Below, piece after piece: positions 1-8,547 of a DNA stretch of 64,000 nt; the stretch's first letter is position 1; each line of letters begins with the position of its first letter. The DNA is from DASRIA01 sp963724065 (GTDB lineage Bacteria; Actinomycetota; Thermoleophilia; Solirubrobacterales; JBBDJG01): the NCBI GenBank assembly GCA_963724065.1, contig CAVRTB010000001.1, positions 62,001 through 126,000 on the forward strand, in the 5' to 3' direction. Under the pieces are notes generated by a model, which was not told the origin of the DNA, ran no database searches, and was given only the letters and a program-made list of their open reading frames with translations. The position numbers were made by a program, and so were the translations under genes.

Positions 1-154
1 CGATCCCGAGCCGTTCCCGGATCGACGGCAGCGAGCCGCCGTAGCCGCCGATGATCAAGCCGTTGACGGCGAACAGCAGCGCGACGGCGAGGGCCGAACG
101 CGGCTGCGCCAGCCGGGTCTTCGGGTCGTGCGGGGTCAGGGTGGACGTGGTCAA
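1..154 (-). CDS. MFS transporter, N-terminal fragment (cut by window edge)
   Basis: About 51 codons are visible, starting at a TTG two bases past the stop of the upstream beta-glucosidase gene, so the two are probably co-transcribed. A short polar N-terminus is followed by a hydrophobic first membrane helix (ALAVALLFAVNGLIIGGYGG) and then SLPSIRERLG, the usual opening of a major facilitator superfamily permease. Next to a GH3 glycosidase and a LacI regulator it may import sugars or oligosaccharides, but the substrate is inference. The rest of the gene lies outside the window. Confidence 0.6.
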   Translation of the reverse strand, partial: MTTSTLTPHDPKTRLAQPRSALAVALLFAVNGLIIGGYGGSLPSIRERLGI

Positions 155-156
155 GA

Positions 157-2428
157 TCAGGTCCCGATCGTGAAGCTGGTGGTGAGCTCGGCGGTGGAGC
201 TGCCGCCGACGAAGAGGTCGATGGTGGTGGTGTCGATCACCCAGTCGCGGACGGCGGCGTTCCAGTAGCGGAGCTCCTCCGGCCCGAGCTCGAAGGTCAG
301 GGTCTGCGACGCGCCCGGCGTCGAGCGAGATGCGCTGGAAGCCCTTGAGCTCCCGGACCGGCCGCGACGCGGTGCCGAACCGCTGGTGGAGATAGAGCTG
401 CGCCACCTCGTCGGCGGGGCGCTCTCCGGTGTTGCGTACGGTCACCGAGACGGTCACGCGCTCCCCCGGTGCGATCTGGTCCCGATCGACCTCGAGGTCG
501 CTGTAGGCGAACGGCTGTAGGACAAGCCGTGGCCGAACGGGAACAGCGGGGTGCTCTGCTCGTCCCAGTACCGCCGACCCTGGTTGGCCGGCTCGTGGGA
601 GATGGTGTGGCTGTAGATCATCGGCACCTGGCCGACGGTGCGCGGCCAGCTGAACGGGAGCTTGCCGCCGGGCGCGACGTCACCGAAGAGCAGGTCGGCC
701 ACGGCCGTGCCGCCGGAGGTGCCCGGGTACCAGATGTCGAGGATCGCCGGCACGTTCTCCGCGGCCCACCGCAGGTCGACCGGTCGGCCGTTCATCACCA
801 GCAGCACGACCGGGGTGCCGGTGGCGACCACGGCCTGCAGCAGGGCCAGCTGACCTCCCGGCAGCTCGAGACTCGACCGGGACGCGGCCTCGCCGATCAT
901 GTTCTGCCACTCGCCCAGCACCAGCACTGCCACGTCGGCCTCCCGGGCCAGCGCGACCGCCCGCTCCAGCTCGGAGTCGTCGTCGAAGTCGTCCGGATCG
1001 ACCGGTGCGTTGTTCCCCCACATGTCGAACATCGACGGGAAGGTCCGCTGCGCCGACCGGATGCCGGGAGCGAAGTCACCGACGCCGACTCCCCGACCCG
1101 ATCCCGGATCCCCTGCAGCACGGTCACGGTCTCGTCGAGGTCGAAGTCGAAGACCCACGGGCCCAACGTGTCGCGGCGCGAGTCGGCCAACGGCCCGATC
1201 ACGGCGATCGACGCCTGGTCCGACAGCGGCAACAGGTCACCCTCGTTGCGCAGCAGCACGGCGGTTCGCTGGGCGGCCGTCCGGGCCACCTCCCGGTGAG
1301 CCGGATCGGCGAGGACCTCGCGGGCCCGGTCCTCGTCGACGTACGGCTGGTCGAACAGGCCGAGCCGCACCTTGGCGGTGAGGATCCTCCGGACCGCCGC
1401 GTCGATGGTCGCCTCGTCGACGAGGCCGGCCGCGACGGCGTCCGGCAGCTGGGCGTAGGCCGGGTCGGCGAACGTCATCTCCAGATCGACCCCGGCGCTG
1501 ACCGCCCGGGCTCCGGCCTCGGCCAGATCCGCGCGAAGCCGTGGGTCCGCAGGTTGTGCACGGCCTGCGCGTCGCTGACCACGAAGCCCTCGAAACCCCA
1601 GGTCCTGCGCAGCACCTCGTCGAACAACCAGCTGTTGCCCGTGGCGGGTACGCCGTTCAGATTCATGTACGCCGTCATGATGTTGCCCGCGCCGGCGTCC
1701 ACCGCCGCCTTGAAGGGCGGCAGGTACACGTTCCACAAGTCGTAGTCGGAGAGCCCGACCTCGTCGTAGTCACGACCGCCGATCGCCGCGCCGTACCCCG
1801 CGAAGTGCTTGGGGCCGGCGATGATCCGCTCACCCGAGCCGTAGTCGGCACCCTGGAACCCGCGGACCTGAGCCACGGCGACCGCCGCCCCGAGGTAGGG
1901 ATCCTCCCCGGCACCCTCCACGATCCGACCCCAGCGCGGGTCCCGGGCGATGTCGACCATCGGCGCGAAGGCCCAGTGGATGCCGACGGCCCGGGACTCG
2001 CGGGCGGCGACGGCCTGACCGGCCTCGATCGTTTCGGGGTCCCACGACGCGGCCATCGCGATCGGCACCGGCAAGATGGTGCGCAGGCCGTGGATCACGT
2101 CGAACCCGAACAGGGCCGGGATGCCGAGCCGGTTCCCCTCGACGGCCAGTCGCTGCAGCCGGTTGGTCTCGGCCGGGTCGGTGACGAACAACAGCGACCC
2201 GACGGCCCCGCCCGCCAGGCAGGCCTCGACCATCGCGGGCTGCTGGGCGAAATCGGTGTTCAGGGTGGCTTCGATCTCTTCCGCCGGCGGCAGGTTGAAG
2301 TAGAAGTACTGGGTCAGCTGGCCGGCCTTCTCGGCCAGGCTCAGTTGCGCCAGCAGCTCCTCGACCCGTTCGCGGACCTCCGCCGCTCCGGGTTGCGACA
2401 CCTGCTGGTCGACCGACGACTCCGGCAT
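157..2428 (-). pseudogene. GH3 beta-glucosidase (BglX-like), four frameshifts
   Basis: Family GH3 exo-glycosidase that would release glucose from beta-glucosides. Starting at ATG 2428, the N-terminal TIM barrel shows FGFDVIHG, GRIVEGAGEDPYL, GPKHFAGYGA and the nucleophile segment GFVVSDAQAV. The reading frame then breaks near 1530, 1090, 510 and 318; each segment continues the same protein in another frame (C-terminal sandwich with VLLRNEGDLLPL, VLVLGE, PLFPFGHGLSYS, then a fibronectin-III-like end). The first three breaks look like single missing bases. It ends at 157, directly before the MFS gene. The protein is otherwise full length, so either recent decay or local sequence error is possible. 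It is divergent from the LacI gene, which probably controls it. Confidence 0.85.
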
Positions 2429-2476
2429 GGGTTCCTGCTCCTTCGGCTCGCGATTGCTGGCTCAGGTCACCCATCG

Positions 2477-2503
2477 CTTGCACGTTTAAGTGACTCGTGT
2501 AAG
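2477..2503. promoter_or_regulatory. Candidate LacI-type operator dyad
   Basis: An imperfect 27-bp dyad, CTTGCACG-N11-CGTGTAAG, has 7 of 8 arm positions matching. It lies in the only AT-richer stretch between the divergent beta-glucosidase and LacI-family genes, just before a TACTAT -10-like hexamer (2505-2510). Its position fits autoregulation plus control of the glucosidase operon. The assignment is inference from placement and symmetry. Confidence 0.4.
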
Positions 2504-2546
2504 CTACTATACATGGCTGGTCCGGACCGTCAACCGCGAGGTTCTC

Positions 2547-3533
2547 GTGGCTGCCTCGCGTAGAGCCACCAGCGCCGACGTCGCCCACCGGGCCGGGGTG
2601 TCCCGGGCCACGGTGAGTTACGTGCTCAACGACGTCGCGCACCAGTCGATTCCGCTCGCGACCCGACAGCGGGTGCTCGCGGCGGCCCGTGAGCTGGACT
2701 ACACCCCGCACGCCGCGGCTCGGGCGCTCCGGGCCGGACAGTCGCGGCTGGTGCTGCTGATCAACACCGGCGTCCCGTACGGCACGAACCTGTCGGTGAT
2801 GATCGACGCCCTCGCCTCCGAGGTCGCGGCCAGTGGCCGGTCCCTGGTGATCTGGCAGCAGCGCGACGCCGACGACCTACCGGCCACCCTGGCCCACCTG
2901 CAACCCGCCGTCGCGCTGACCCTGGGCCGGCTGACCGTCGACCAGCGGGCGGCGTTGATCCGAGCCCACATCCCGCACGTCGAGTCCGACGCCGATCCCC
3001 CGGACGCCGTCGACGTCGGTGCGGCCCTGCAGGTGAACCATCTCGTGGCGCGCGGCCACCGGCGGCTCGGCTGTCTCACCACCACCGACCCCCGACTGGC
3101 CGCGTTCGCCGAACCCCGGGTCCGCGGTGTCCAGGCGAGCTGCACCGCGCAGGGCCTGGCTCCCGCGCTCGTCGCCGAGCTGCCGGACCTGGCGGCGATC
3201 TCGGTGGCCGACCTGGCCGAGGTGTTGCGGCGGTGGACCAGCGGGACCGATCCGGTGACGGGCATCGCCTGCTACAACGACGTCTGCGCCGCCGCGTGTC
3301 TCGCGGCGGCGGACCGGGCGGACATCGCAGTACCGGGTCGACTCGCGGTCGTCGGCATGGACGACGAACCCATGAGCGCCTTCAGCCGGCCGGCGCTGAC
3401 CACGGTCCGGTTGCCCATGGTCGACCACGCCCGAGCGCTGTGGGCCGACGCCCGCGCGCTGCTCGAGGGGGAACCGGCTCCGCCCCGGTCCGACGGACCG
3501 CCGTTCAGCCTGATCGAGCGCGCCAGCAGCTGA
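2547..3533 (+). CDS. LacI-family transcriptional regulator
   Basis: Sugar-responsive DNA-binding repressor. The N-terminal helix-turn-helix (TSADVAHRAGVSRATVSYVL, about residues 6-25) and the hinge (TPHAAARALRAGQS) are typical, followed by a periplasmic-binding-protein-like ligand domain ending with VVGMDDEPMSAFSRPALTTV. I chose GTG 2547 because GAGG sits six bases upstream and the product then begins just before the HTH; an in-frame GTG at 2490 would add a non-homologous leader. About 328 residues is normal for the family. It is divergent from the GH3 glucosidase and MFS genes, so local control of beta-glucoside use is likely. Confidence 0.88.
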   Translation: MAASRRATSADVAHRAGVSRATVSYVLNDVAHQSIPLATRQRVLAAARELDYTPHAAARALRAGQSRLVLLINTGVPYGTNLSVMIDALASEVAASGRSLVIWQQRDADDLPATLAHLQPAVALTLGRLTVDQRAALIRAHIPHVESDADPPDAVDVGAALQVNHLVARGHRRLGCLTTTDPRLAAFAEPRVRGVQASCTAQGLAPALVAELPDLAAISVADLAEVLRRWTSGTDPVTGIACYNDVCAAACLAAADRADIAVPGRLAVVGMDDEPMSAFSRPALTTVRLPMVDHARALWADARALLEGEPAPPRSDGPPFSLIERASS

Positions 3534-3581
3534 GCTCGGCGGTCGGATGCGGGCTGAACGGATCGCTGCCACACTGTCGCC

Positions 3582-4268
3582 GTGCTGACCACGGAGGGCA
3601 CCTCGCGTCTGATGGCCTTCGCCGATGCGGTCGTCGCCATCGCGATCACCTTGCTCGTGCTGCCGCTCGTCGACATCCCCACCGAGGTCTCGACCACCTC
3701 CCTGGCGGAGGTCTGGGCCGACCACAGCAACCAGCTGGTCATGTTCTTGCTCAGCTTCGCCGTGATCGCGCGACTGTGGCTGACCCACCACGACCTCGGT
3801 GAACGGATGGGTCGGGCGGACTCCTTCACCCTGATCACCACGTTGCCCTGGCTGCTCACCGTGGTGTTCCTGCCGTTCCCGACCCAGATGCTCGGGCAGC
3901 TCGGCAACACCAGACCGGTGGCCGCGCTCTACATCGCCACCTTGGCCGTCAACATCACCGTGGTGGCGGTCCAGGGATTCCGTCTGAGCCGACGCCCGGC
4001 GATGTGGCGCGAAGGACTGAATGCCGAGCAGATGAAGCACTGGAGCATCGGCTGGCTCTCCAACCCCCTCCTCGCCGGGCTCGCCCTGATCCTCTGTCTG
4101 GTGTTCCCGAAGCTCGGGGTCTGGGCGTTGATGGTGTTGTTCCTCGATCCGATCCTGACCAGGCTGATCGAGCGGGGTGCCGGCCTCGATCCGAAGCTGC
4201 TCAGGGCCGAGCGGGCCGCCGGTGCGAACGCCGTGGACTACGCCCGCGACCGGGCGGACGAGGACTGA
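3582..4268 (+). CDS. TMEM175/DUF1211-family membrane protein
   Basis: Integral membrane protein of the TMEM175 potassium-channel family. The family signature is the first helix, here RLMAFADAVVAIAITLLVL, which matches R-x3-F-[SA]DAV-x-AIA-x-TLL and forms the channel filter in characterised members. Several further hydrophobic helices follow (about residues 45-65, 85-105, 115-135 and 165-190). The start is GTG 3582. It stands 48 bp after the LacI gene on the same strand. Length (228 residues) fits bacterial members with one repeat unit. The physiological ion and role here are not shown by the sequence. Confidence 0.75.
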   Translation: MLTTEGTSRLMAFADAVVAIAITLLVLPLVDIPTEVSTTSLAEVWADHSNQLVMFLLSFAVIARLWLTHHDLGERMGRADSFTLITTLPWLLTVVFLPFPTQMLGQLGNTRPVAALYIATLAVNITVVAVQGFRLSRRPAMWREGLNAEQMKHWSIGWLSNPLLAGLALILCLVFPKLGVWALMVLFLDPILTRLIERGAGLDPKLLRAERAAGANAVDYARDRADED

Positions 4269-4293
4269 GTCGGACTGAGCGGTGGAGCCGGGC

Positions 4294-6201
4294 TCAGGCC
4301 CGCGTGGTGACGTTCGCGGTGGTCCGGGCGAGGAACTCGAGCACCCGGCCGGTGGCGTCACGCTGCGCCGCCGCCTGCCCCTCCCGGCTGCCGCCCAAGA
4401 CGATGCCGCCGGTCCACTGAGCGTCGGTGGGCAGGATGCCGAGCCGAATCAGGTGGCCGGCCCCGTCGTAGTGCTGGTGGGCGTCGCCGGCCTCGGCCGG
4501 GCGGGCCGCGAGCAGATCCCGAGCCATCCGCTCCGAGGGCCAGACCGCATCCGCCCCGCCGGTCAGGACCAACAGCGGCCCGGCGACCCGGGCGACGTCG
4601 ATGGTCGGATCACCGCCGGTCGACTCCTGCTCGTGCATGCCGGCCTCGTACGCGGTGCGCAGGGTGAGCAGAGTCGGGCGGTGCTCAGCGGTGTCCCGCC
4701 CGATCCGCCAGGCGTTCCGGATGATCTGTGGCATCAACACCCCGGTGGGGATCCGCAGCCAGGGCGTCGGGCGGCCCTCCCAGGTCCATGCCCCGGTCTC
4801 GGGGATGCTGCCCTCCGCGCCCATCCCCTGCCAGGTCACGCTGCTCGGGCTGACCGCGACGATGCCGCGACAGAGGGCTTCGCCGCGCCGCGACAGGGCG
4901 GCCAACAGACCCTCCGCGCCGCGGGACACCGCCATCGCGGCCAGCCGACCCGCGTCGACGTCATCCCGGGCGGCCAGCCACTGCAGGGCCGCCGGGAACC
5001 GTTCGAGCGGGATGTTCGCGATGCCCGCCGCCTCGCCCTCGGGCAACCAGCACCCGGCCAGGGCGACGTAGCCGTGGGAGGCGAGCAGCTGGGCGTGCCC
5101 GACTTGGGAATCGAAGCCGCCTTCGGAGCCGCCGAAGCAGGCGACCGCGGGCCAGCCACCTGCCGGTGCGGCGCCGGCCGGACTGACGACCAGCCCCGGC
5201 TGCCCCTCGATGTCGACCTGCTCGGCGTGCAGGTCCGACGACGCGGCCCGGCGGTGCACGGTGTGCTGGGCCGTACCGACGCCTCGGACCTCGGCCCGGA
5301 TCGTCAACGGCCACGGATCGGCGGGGGCGATGAACAGGTCCGGGGTCCGGTCCGGTTCGGCGAAGCGCATCGACCACAGCGGTGCACTGGCATCGGCACC
5401 GGACCAGTCGCCGCCGTTCGGAGCGTCCCGCGCCGGGTCGAGGGTCCCGTCGGTCGTCGTGACGAACGAGGCCGATGACCGCCACTGACGGCCGAAGAGG
5501 TCGAACCCGGTGGTCGTCAACTCGACCTGCTGCCCGGCCGAGACACCCTGCACCTGGATCGGCAGCAGCTCGTCGTGCCGGGTCTCCAAGGGCGCGGCGA
5601 TGGTGACGGCGCCGGCGTCCTCGTCCGCCGGGGGCGCCGCGGCGGCTGCCACGGTCGGCACCTCAGCCGCTTCCCGCTGGTCGATCTGGGCCGTCTTCTT
5701 CTCGAACCACTTCGGGAAGAACATCGACACCGCGGCGGCGATCCCCAGCAGCGCGTACGGCAGCACCCAGTAGCAGAGGATGGACAGGGTCGAGAACTGG
5801 TCGTCGATCGTCGCGGTGCCGTCCACCAGCGGCGGGATGGCGGACACGATGGTCATCAGGGCGAAGGCGCCGGCCCAGAGCCACGTCATACCGGTCGTGA
5901 TGTAGCGGAAGCCGTCCGTGCGGGCCGTCTCGGCGTCGACGCCGGCCGCGGCGTACTCGCGGACGAACGGCCGCCCGATGAGGATCCCCACCAGGGCCAC
6001 GAGGAACAGCCCCAGGTTGCTCAGCGGCTGCAGCCACTGGGACAAGAACGCGTCACTGGCGACGAAGGCGGCGATCGCCAGCAAGACGAAGATGATCAGG
6101 CTGCCGACGTCGAGACTGCGCCACGGCTGGTGCCGGATCCTGGCGATGACCTGGAACAGCAGCGCCAGTCCGGGACGTTCGGTGGGGATGTGAGAGAACG
6201 C
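4294..6201 (-). CDS. Membrane domain fused to BAAT-type acyl hydrolase, 5'-truncated
   Basis: The C-terminal half resembles the bile acid-CoA:amino acid N-acyltransferase/acyl-CoA thioesterase alpha/beta hydrolases: a nucleophile elbow AVSRGAEG, PAVACFGGSEGG, and a late Asp and His (TGGADAVWP, YDGAGHLI). The N-terminal part has about five hydrophobic helices with the IGRPFVREYA motif seen in actinobacterial septation-A-like membrane proteins. The open frame runs up to the TAG of the dioxygenase gene at 6202-6204 with no ATG or GTG in the first 39 codons; TTG 6084 is the first conventional alternative start and falls inside a helix. The gene therefore looks cut at its 5' end, by recombination or by an assembly join. 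Confidence 0.7.
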   Translation of the reverse strand, partial: AFSHIPTERPGLALLFQVIARIRHQPWRSLDVGSLIIFVLLAIAAFVASDAFLSQWLQPLSNLGLFLVALVGILIGRPFVREYAAAGVDAETARTDGFRYITTGMTWLWAGAFALMTIVSAIPPLVDGTATIDDQFSTLSILCYWVLPYALLGIAAAVSMFFPKWFEKKTAQIDQREAAEVPTVAAAAAPPADEDAGAVTIAAPLETRHDELLPIQVQGVSAGQQVELTTTGFDLFGRQWRSSASFVTTTDGTLDPARDAPNGGDWSGADASAPLWSMRFAEPDRTPDLFIAPADPWPLTIRAEVRGVGTAQHTVHRRAASSDLHAEQVDIEGQPGLVVSPAGAAPAGGWPAVACFGGSEGGFDSQVGHAQLLASHGYVALAGCWLPEGEAAGIANIPLERFPAALQWLAARDDVDAGRLAAMAVSRGAEGLLAALSRRGEALCRGIVAVSPSSVTWQGMGAEGSIPETGAWTWEGRPTPWLRIPTGVLMPQIIRNAWRIGRDTAEHRPTLLTLRTAYEAGMHEQESTGGDPTIDVARVAGPLLVLTGGADAVWPSERMARDLLAARPAEAGDAHQHYDGAGHLIRLGILPTDAQWTGGIVLGGSREGQAAAQRDATGRVLEFLARTTANVTTRA

Positions 6202-6882
6202 CTAGGTCCGCACGCCGAGCGACAGCTTGCCCACGTACCCGCCGGCGCGCTTCGTGAGCGCGACCGTCGACTGCTTCCCGCCCTGGCCGTAGATCGAGTC
6301 GGACGCGTTCGTCGTGTCGGGCTCGCCGCGCGTGTCGTAGGGCGAGGAGCCGCGGTTGACCGACGCGGTGATCGAGTCCTCGAAGTAGAGCTGGCCGGTG
6401 TGGACCTCCTGCCCGCCGACGTGCACCTTCACGTGGATGTGCGTGGTGCGCCCCCGGTACCAACCCGGATAGATGGTGCGGAAGCGGGTGAGCCCGCGTG
6501 CGCCGGCGCGCTGCCCGCCGCGCAAGAAGCTCCCGCTCGCCCCGCCGACGCCCGAGTACTCGCCGAGCGCGTCGCAGTGCCAGACCTCGACGGTCGCGCT
6601 CTCGATCGGCTCGCACGACGTCGCGTCCAGGACGGTCAGCCGCAGGTCGAGCGGCACGCCGTCCTTCCCGTCCGTTATGTCCCGGCGGATCAGGTCGTTG
6701 TCGATGTAGTAGGGCCCCTCGGTCTGCTCCGGGGACAGGACGCAGTCGGCGGCCGCGCCCGACGATGGCGCGGTCGCCGCCGTCGTGGTCGACGGATCGT
6801 CGTCACCGCATCCGAGCAGCACGTAGGCGCCCGCGGCGCCCGCTGCGACCATCATCTGCCGGCGGGTGAGCGCGGCGTCCAC
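6202..6882 (-). CDS. Intradiol ring-cleavage dioxygenase-like lipoprotein
   Basis: Non-haem Fe(III) dioxygenase fold related to catechol 1,2- and protocatechuate 3,4-dioxygenases. The N-terminus combines an RRQ stretch with a hydrophobic segment and lipobox VLLGC, so it is probably exported (Tat-like) and lipid-anchored. Core motifs include EQTEGPYYID, the metal-site region EVWHCDALGEYS, FRTIYPGWYRGRTTHIHVKV with the ligand Tyr and two His, and GQLYFEDS. Length, 226 residues, fits the secreted subclass; the substrate is unknown. The C-terminus (GGYVGKLSLGVRT) looks complete. It lies 4 bp after the NmrA-like gene on the same strand. Confidence 0.85.
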   Translation of the reverse strand: MDAALTRRQMMVAAGAAGAYVLLGCGDDDPSTTTAATAPSSGAAADCVLSPEQTEGPYYIDNDLIRRDITDGKDGVPLDLRLTVLDATSCEPIESATVEVWHCDALGEYSGVGGASGSFLRGGQRAGARGLTRFRTIYPGWYRGRTTHIHVKVHVGGQEVHTGQLYFEDSITASVNRGSSPYDTRGEPDTTNASDSIYGQGGKQSTVALTKRAGGYVGKLSLGVRT

Positions 6883-6886
6883 GGCG

Positions 6887-7801
6887 TCAGGCGGTGGCGG
6901 TTGCGCTCACGTCCTCGTCATGCGCGCGGCGCAGCGCCTCGCCGAGGCCGATCGGCTCGATGTCGAACAGCGCGGCCCCCGACGGGTCGGTCACGACGGT
7001 GGGCGTCGAGAGGCCTTCGATCAACGGCCGTGCGATGCCCGCGTCGACAGGAGTGACCAGCCCGATCCAAAGGGAGGAGAGCCGTGGCGTCACGAACGGC
7101 ACCGGGATCTTCGGGCGCCGGTGGCGGCCCAGCACGTCGGCCATGCGGTCGAGCATATCGCCGTAGGAGAGCACGTCGGGGCCGCCGATCTGGATCTCGC
7201 GCCCGACCGATTCCGGGACGCGCGGCGCCTGCTCCATATAGGAGAGCACGTCGTCGATCGCGATCGGCTGCGTCTTCGTCGACAGCCACGACGGGGCGAT
7301 CATCGCGGGGAGCCGCTCCACGAGGTAACGCAGCGTCCGGTACGACTCGCTGCCGGCGCCGACCACCATCGCCGCGCGCAGATAGGTCAGCGGCGGGCCG
7401 GTCGCGCGCAGCGCCTCGGCGGACTCGTGACGGCTGCGCAGGTGCTCGGATCGCGGGATGTCGCCGAGCCCGCCCAGGTAGACGACGCGGCCGATGCCCT
7501 CGCGCGTCGCCATCTCGGCGAAGGCGGTCGCGCCGTCGCGGTCCTTCGTGCGGTAGTCGCCGCTGCGCCCGCGGCCCATCGAGTGCACGAGGTAGTAGGC
7601 GACGTCCACTCCGGTGCCCGCGCCCTGCATGCTCCACGGCTGGAGCACGTTGCCCTCGATGACCTCGCATCCGAGCTTTTCGAGGTTGCCGGCACGGCGG
7701 CGATCGCGCACCATGCACCGTACGTCGTTGCCAGAGGCGACCAGGCGCTCGGCCAACCGTCGGCCGACGAACCCGGTCGCCCCTGTCACAAGCATTCTCA
7801 T
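6887..7801 (-). CDS. NmrA/SDR-type NAD(P)-binding protein
   Basis: Rossmann-fold atypical short-chain dehydrogenase. The nucleotide-binding motif VTGATGFVGRRLAERL is at residues 5-20, followed by VRCMVRDRRRAGNL, a YYLVHSMG active-site-like segment and VVYLGGLGD. It resembles proteins that carry a SDR domain ahead of DUF2867, but stops at 304 residues without that second domain. It is probably co-transcribed with the downstream dioxygenase. Substrate unknown. Confidence 0.75.
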   Translation of the reverse strand: MRMLVTGATGFVGRRLAERLVASGNDVRCMVRDRRRAGNLEKLGCEVIEGNVLQPWSMQGAGTGVDVAYYLVHSMGRGRSGDYRTKDRDGATAFAEMATREGIGRVVYLGGLGDIPRSEHLRSRHESAEALRATGPPLTYLRAAMVVGAGSESYRTLRYLVERLPAMIAPSWLSTKTQPIAIDDVLSYMEQAPRVPESVGREIQIGGPDVLSYGDMLDRMADVLGRHRRPKIPVPFVTPRLSSLWIGLVTPVDAGIARPLIEGLSTPTVVTDPSGAALFDIEPIGLGEALRRAHDEDVSATATA

Positions 7802-7846
7802 ATCGTGGATTCGTGCCCCAGCGGGGCGCGGATCACACCTCGGCGG

Positions 7847-8425
7847 TCAGCCGGAGACGACGCTCGACCGCGCGGAGCCGATCCGGATCGCGAGCAGCTT
7901 CGCGTCCGACGTGGTCCACAAGCCGGCGGCGGCGCGGCAAGCGAGCACGGCCGTGCCGGTGCCCCCGAAGCTGTGGACGAGTTGCAGGTTGTGGCCCTCC
8001 GGCGTTCCCTGAGGGCGCAGTCCGCGGTTTGAATCGTCAACGTCACTCTCGGCCTGGATGCGACACCGGCCCTCGGTGAAGGTGTTGGCACTCTGGTTCA
8101 CCTTGGCGAGCAGCACGTAGGCGCCGGGCTCGAGCCCGCTGAGCGTGGCGACGGGCGTGTAGCTCTGGGAGGCCCCAACGCCCGTGGGCCCGGTATCCCG
8201 CACGGACTGCGCGGCCGAGGACTGAAGCGTCGCGCCGATCACGCCGCGCGCGATGTCTCTCGACTTGATCGTGCGGTTCTTGATGTCAACGCCGCGCACG
8301 GAGTTGTTCTTGATCTGCTTGCTGCCGATCTTGGTGACGGCGTATGAGGTGCCGCCGAGCGCCACGAACAGGGCGCAGAGAGCGATCACGTTCGAGAACG
8401 TGGCATACGAACGAAGCCTGAGCAC
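7847..8425 (-). CDS. Thermoleophilia-type secreted protein
   Basis: A 192-residue exported protein of unknown function. The N-terminal segment SNVIALCALFVALGGTSYAV is a signal or anchor helix of a kind found widely in Thermoleophilia proteins. It is followed by the repetitive linker KIGSKQIKNNSVRGVDIKNR, with KNxSV/KNRT units, and a C-terminal beta-rich domain. It is paired with the collagen-like gene upstream, and both lie on the minus strand separated by a strong hairpin. Useful as a lineage marker; I cannot assign a molecular role. Confidence 0.65.
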   Translation of the reverse strand: MLRLRSYATFSNVIALCALFVALGGTSYAVTKIGSKQIKNNSVRGVDIKNRTIKSRDIARGVIGATLQSSAAQSVRDTGPTGVGASQSYTPVATLSGLEPGAYVLLAKVNQSANTFTEGRCRIQAESDVDDSNRGLRPQGTPEGHNLQLVHSFGGTGTAVLACRAAAGLWTTSDAKLLAIRIGSARSSVVSG

Positions 8426-8507
8426 GTTTGGGATTCCTCCTATGGACGGCGACCGGACGGGGCCGCCTTCGGGGCCAAGACGAAGGTCATGCTAGATGAG
8501 AGTCGCG

Positions 8508-8536
8508 GACACCGCCTCACTTATTGAGGCGGTGTC
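8508..8536. terminator. Perfect 12-bp hairpin between two secreted-protein genes
   Basis: The inverted repeat GACACCGCCTCA / TGAGGCGGTGTC with a 5-base loop lies 11 bases after the stop of the collagen-like gene and 83 bases before the start of the next minus-strand gene. No U-tract follows, so it may be an RNA-stabilising hairpin or attenuator rather than a classic intrinsic terminator. Confidence 0.6.
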
Positions 8537-8547
8537 AGGTCGCGTCA

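Noticed and set aside
2877..4361. Long minus-strand open frame opposite LacI and TMEM175
   Set aside because: Low-complexity Arg/Gly/His-rich product without motifs; it lies antisense to two well-supported genes and reflects high GC.
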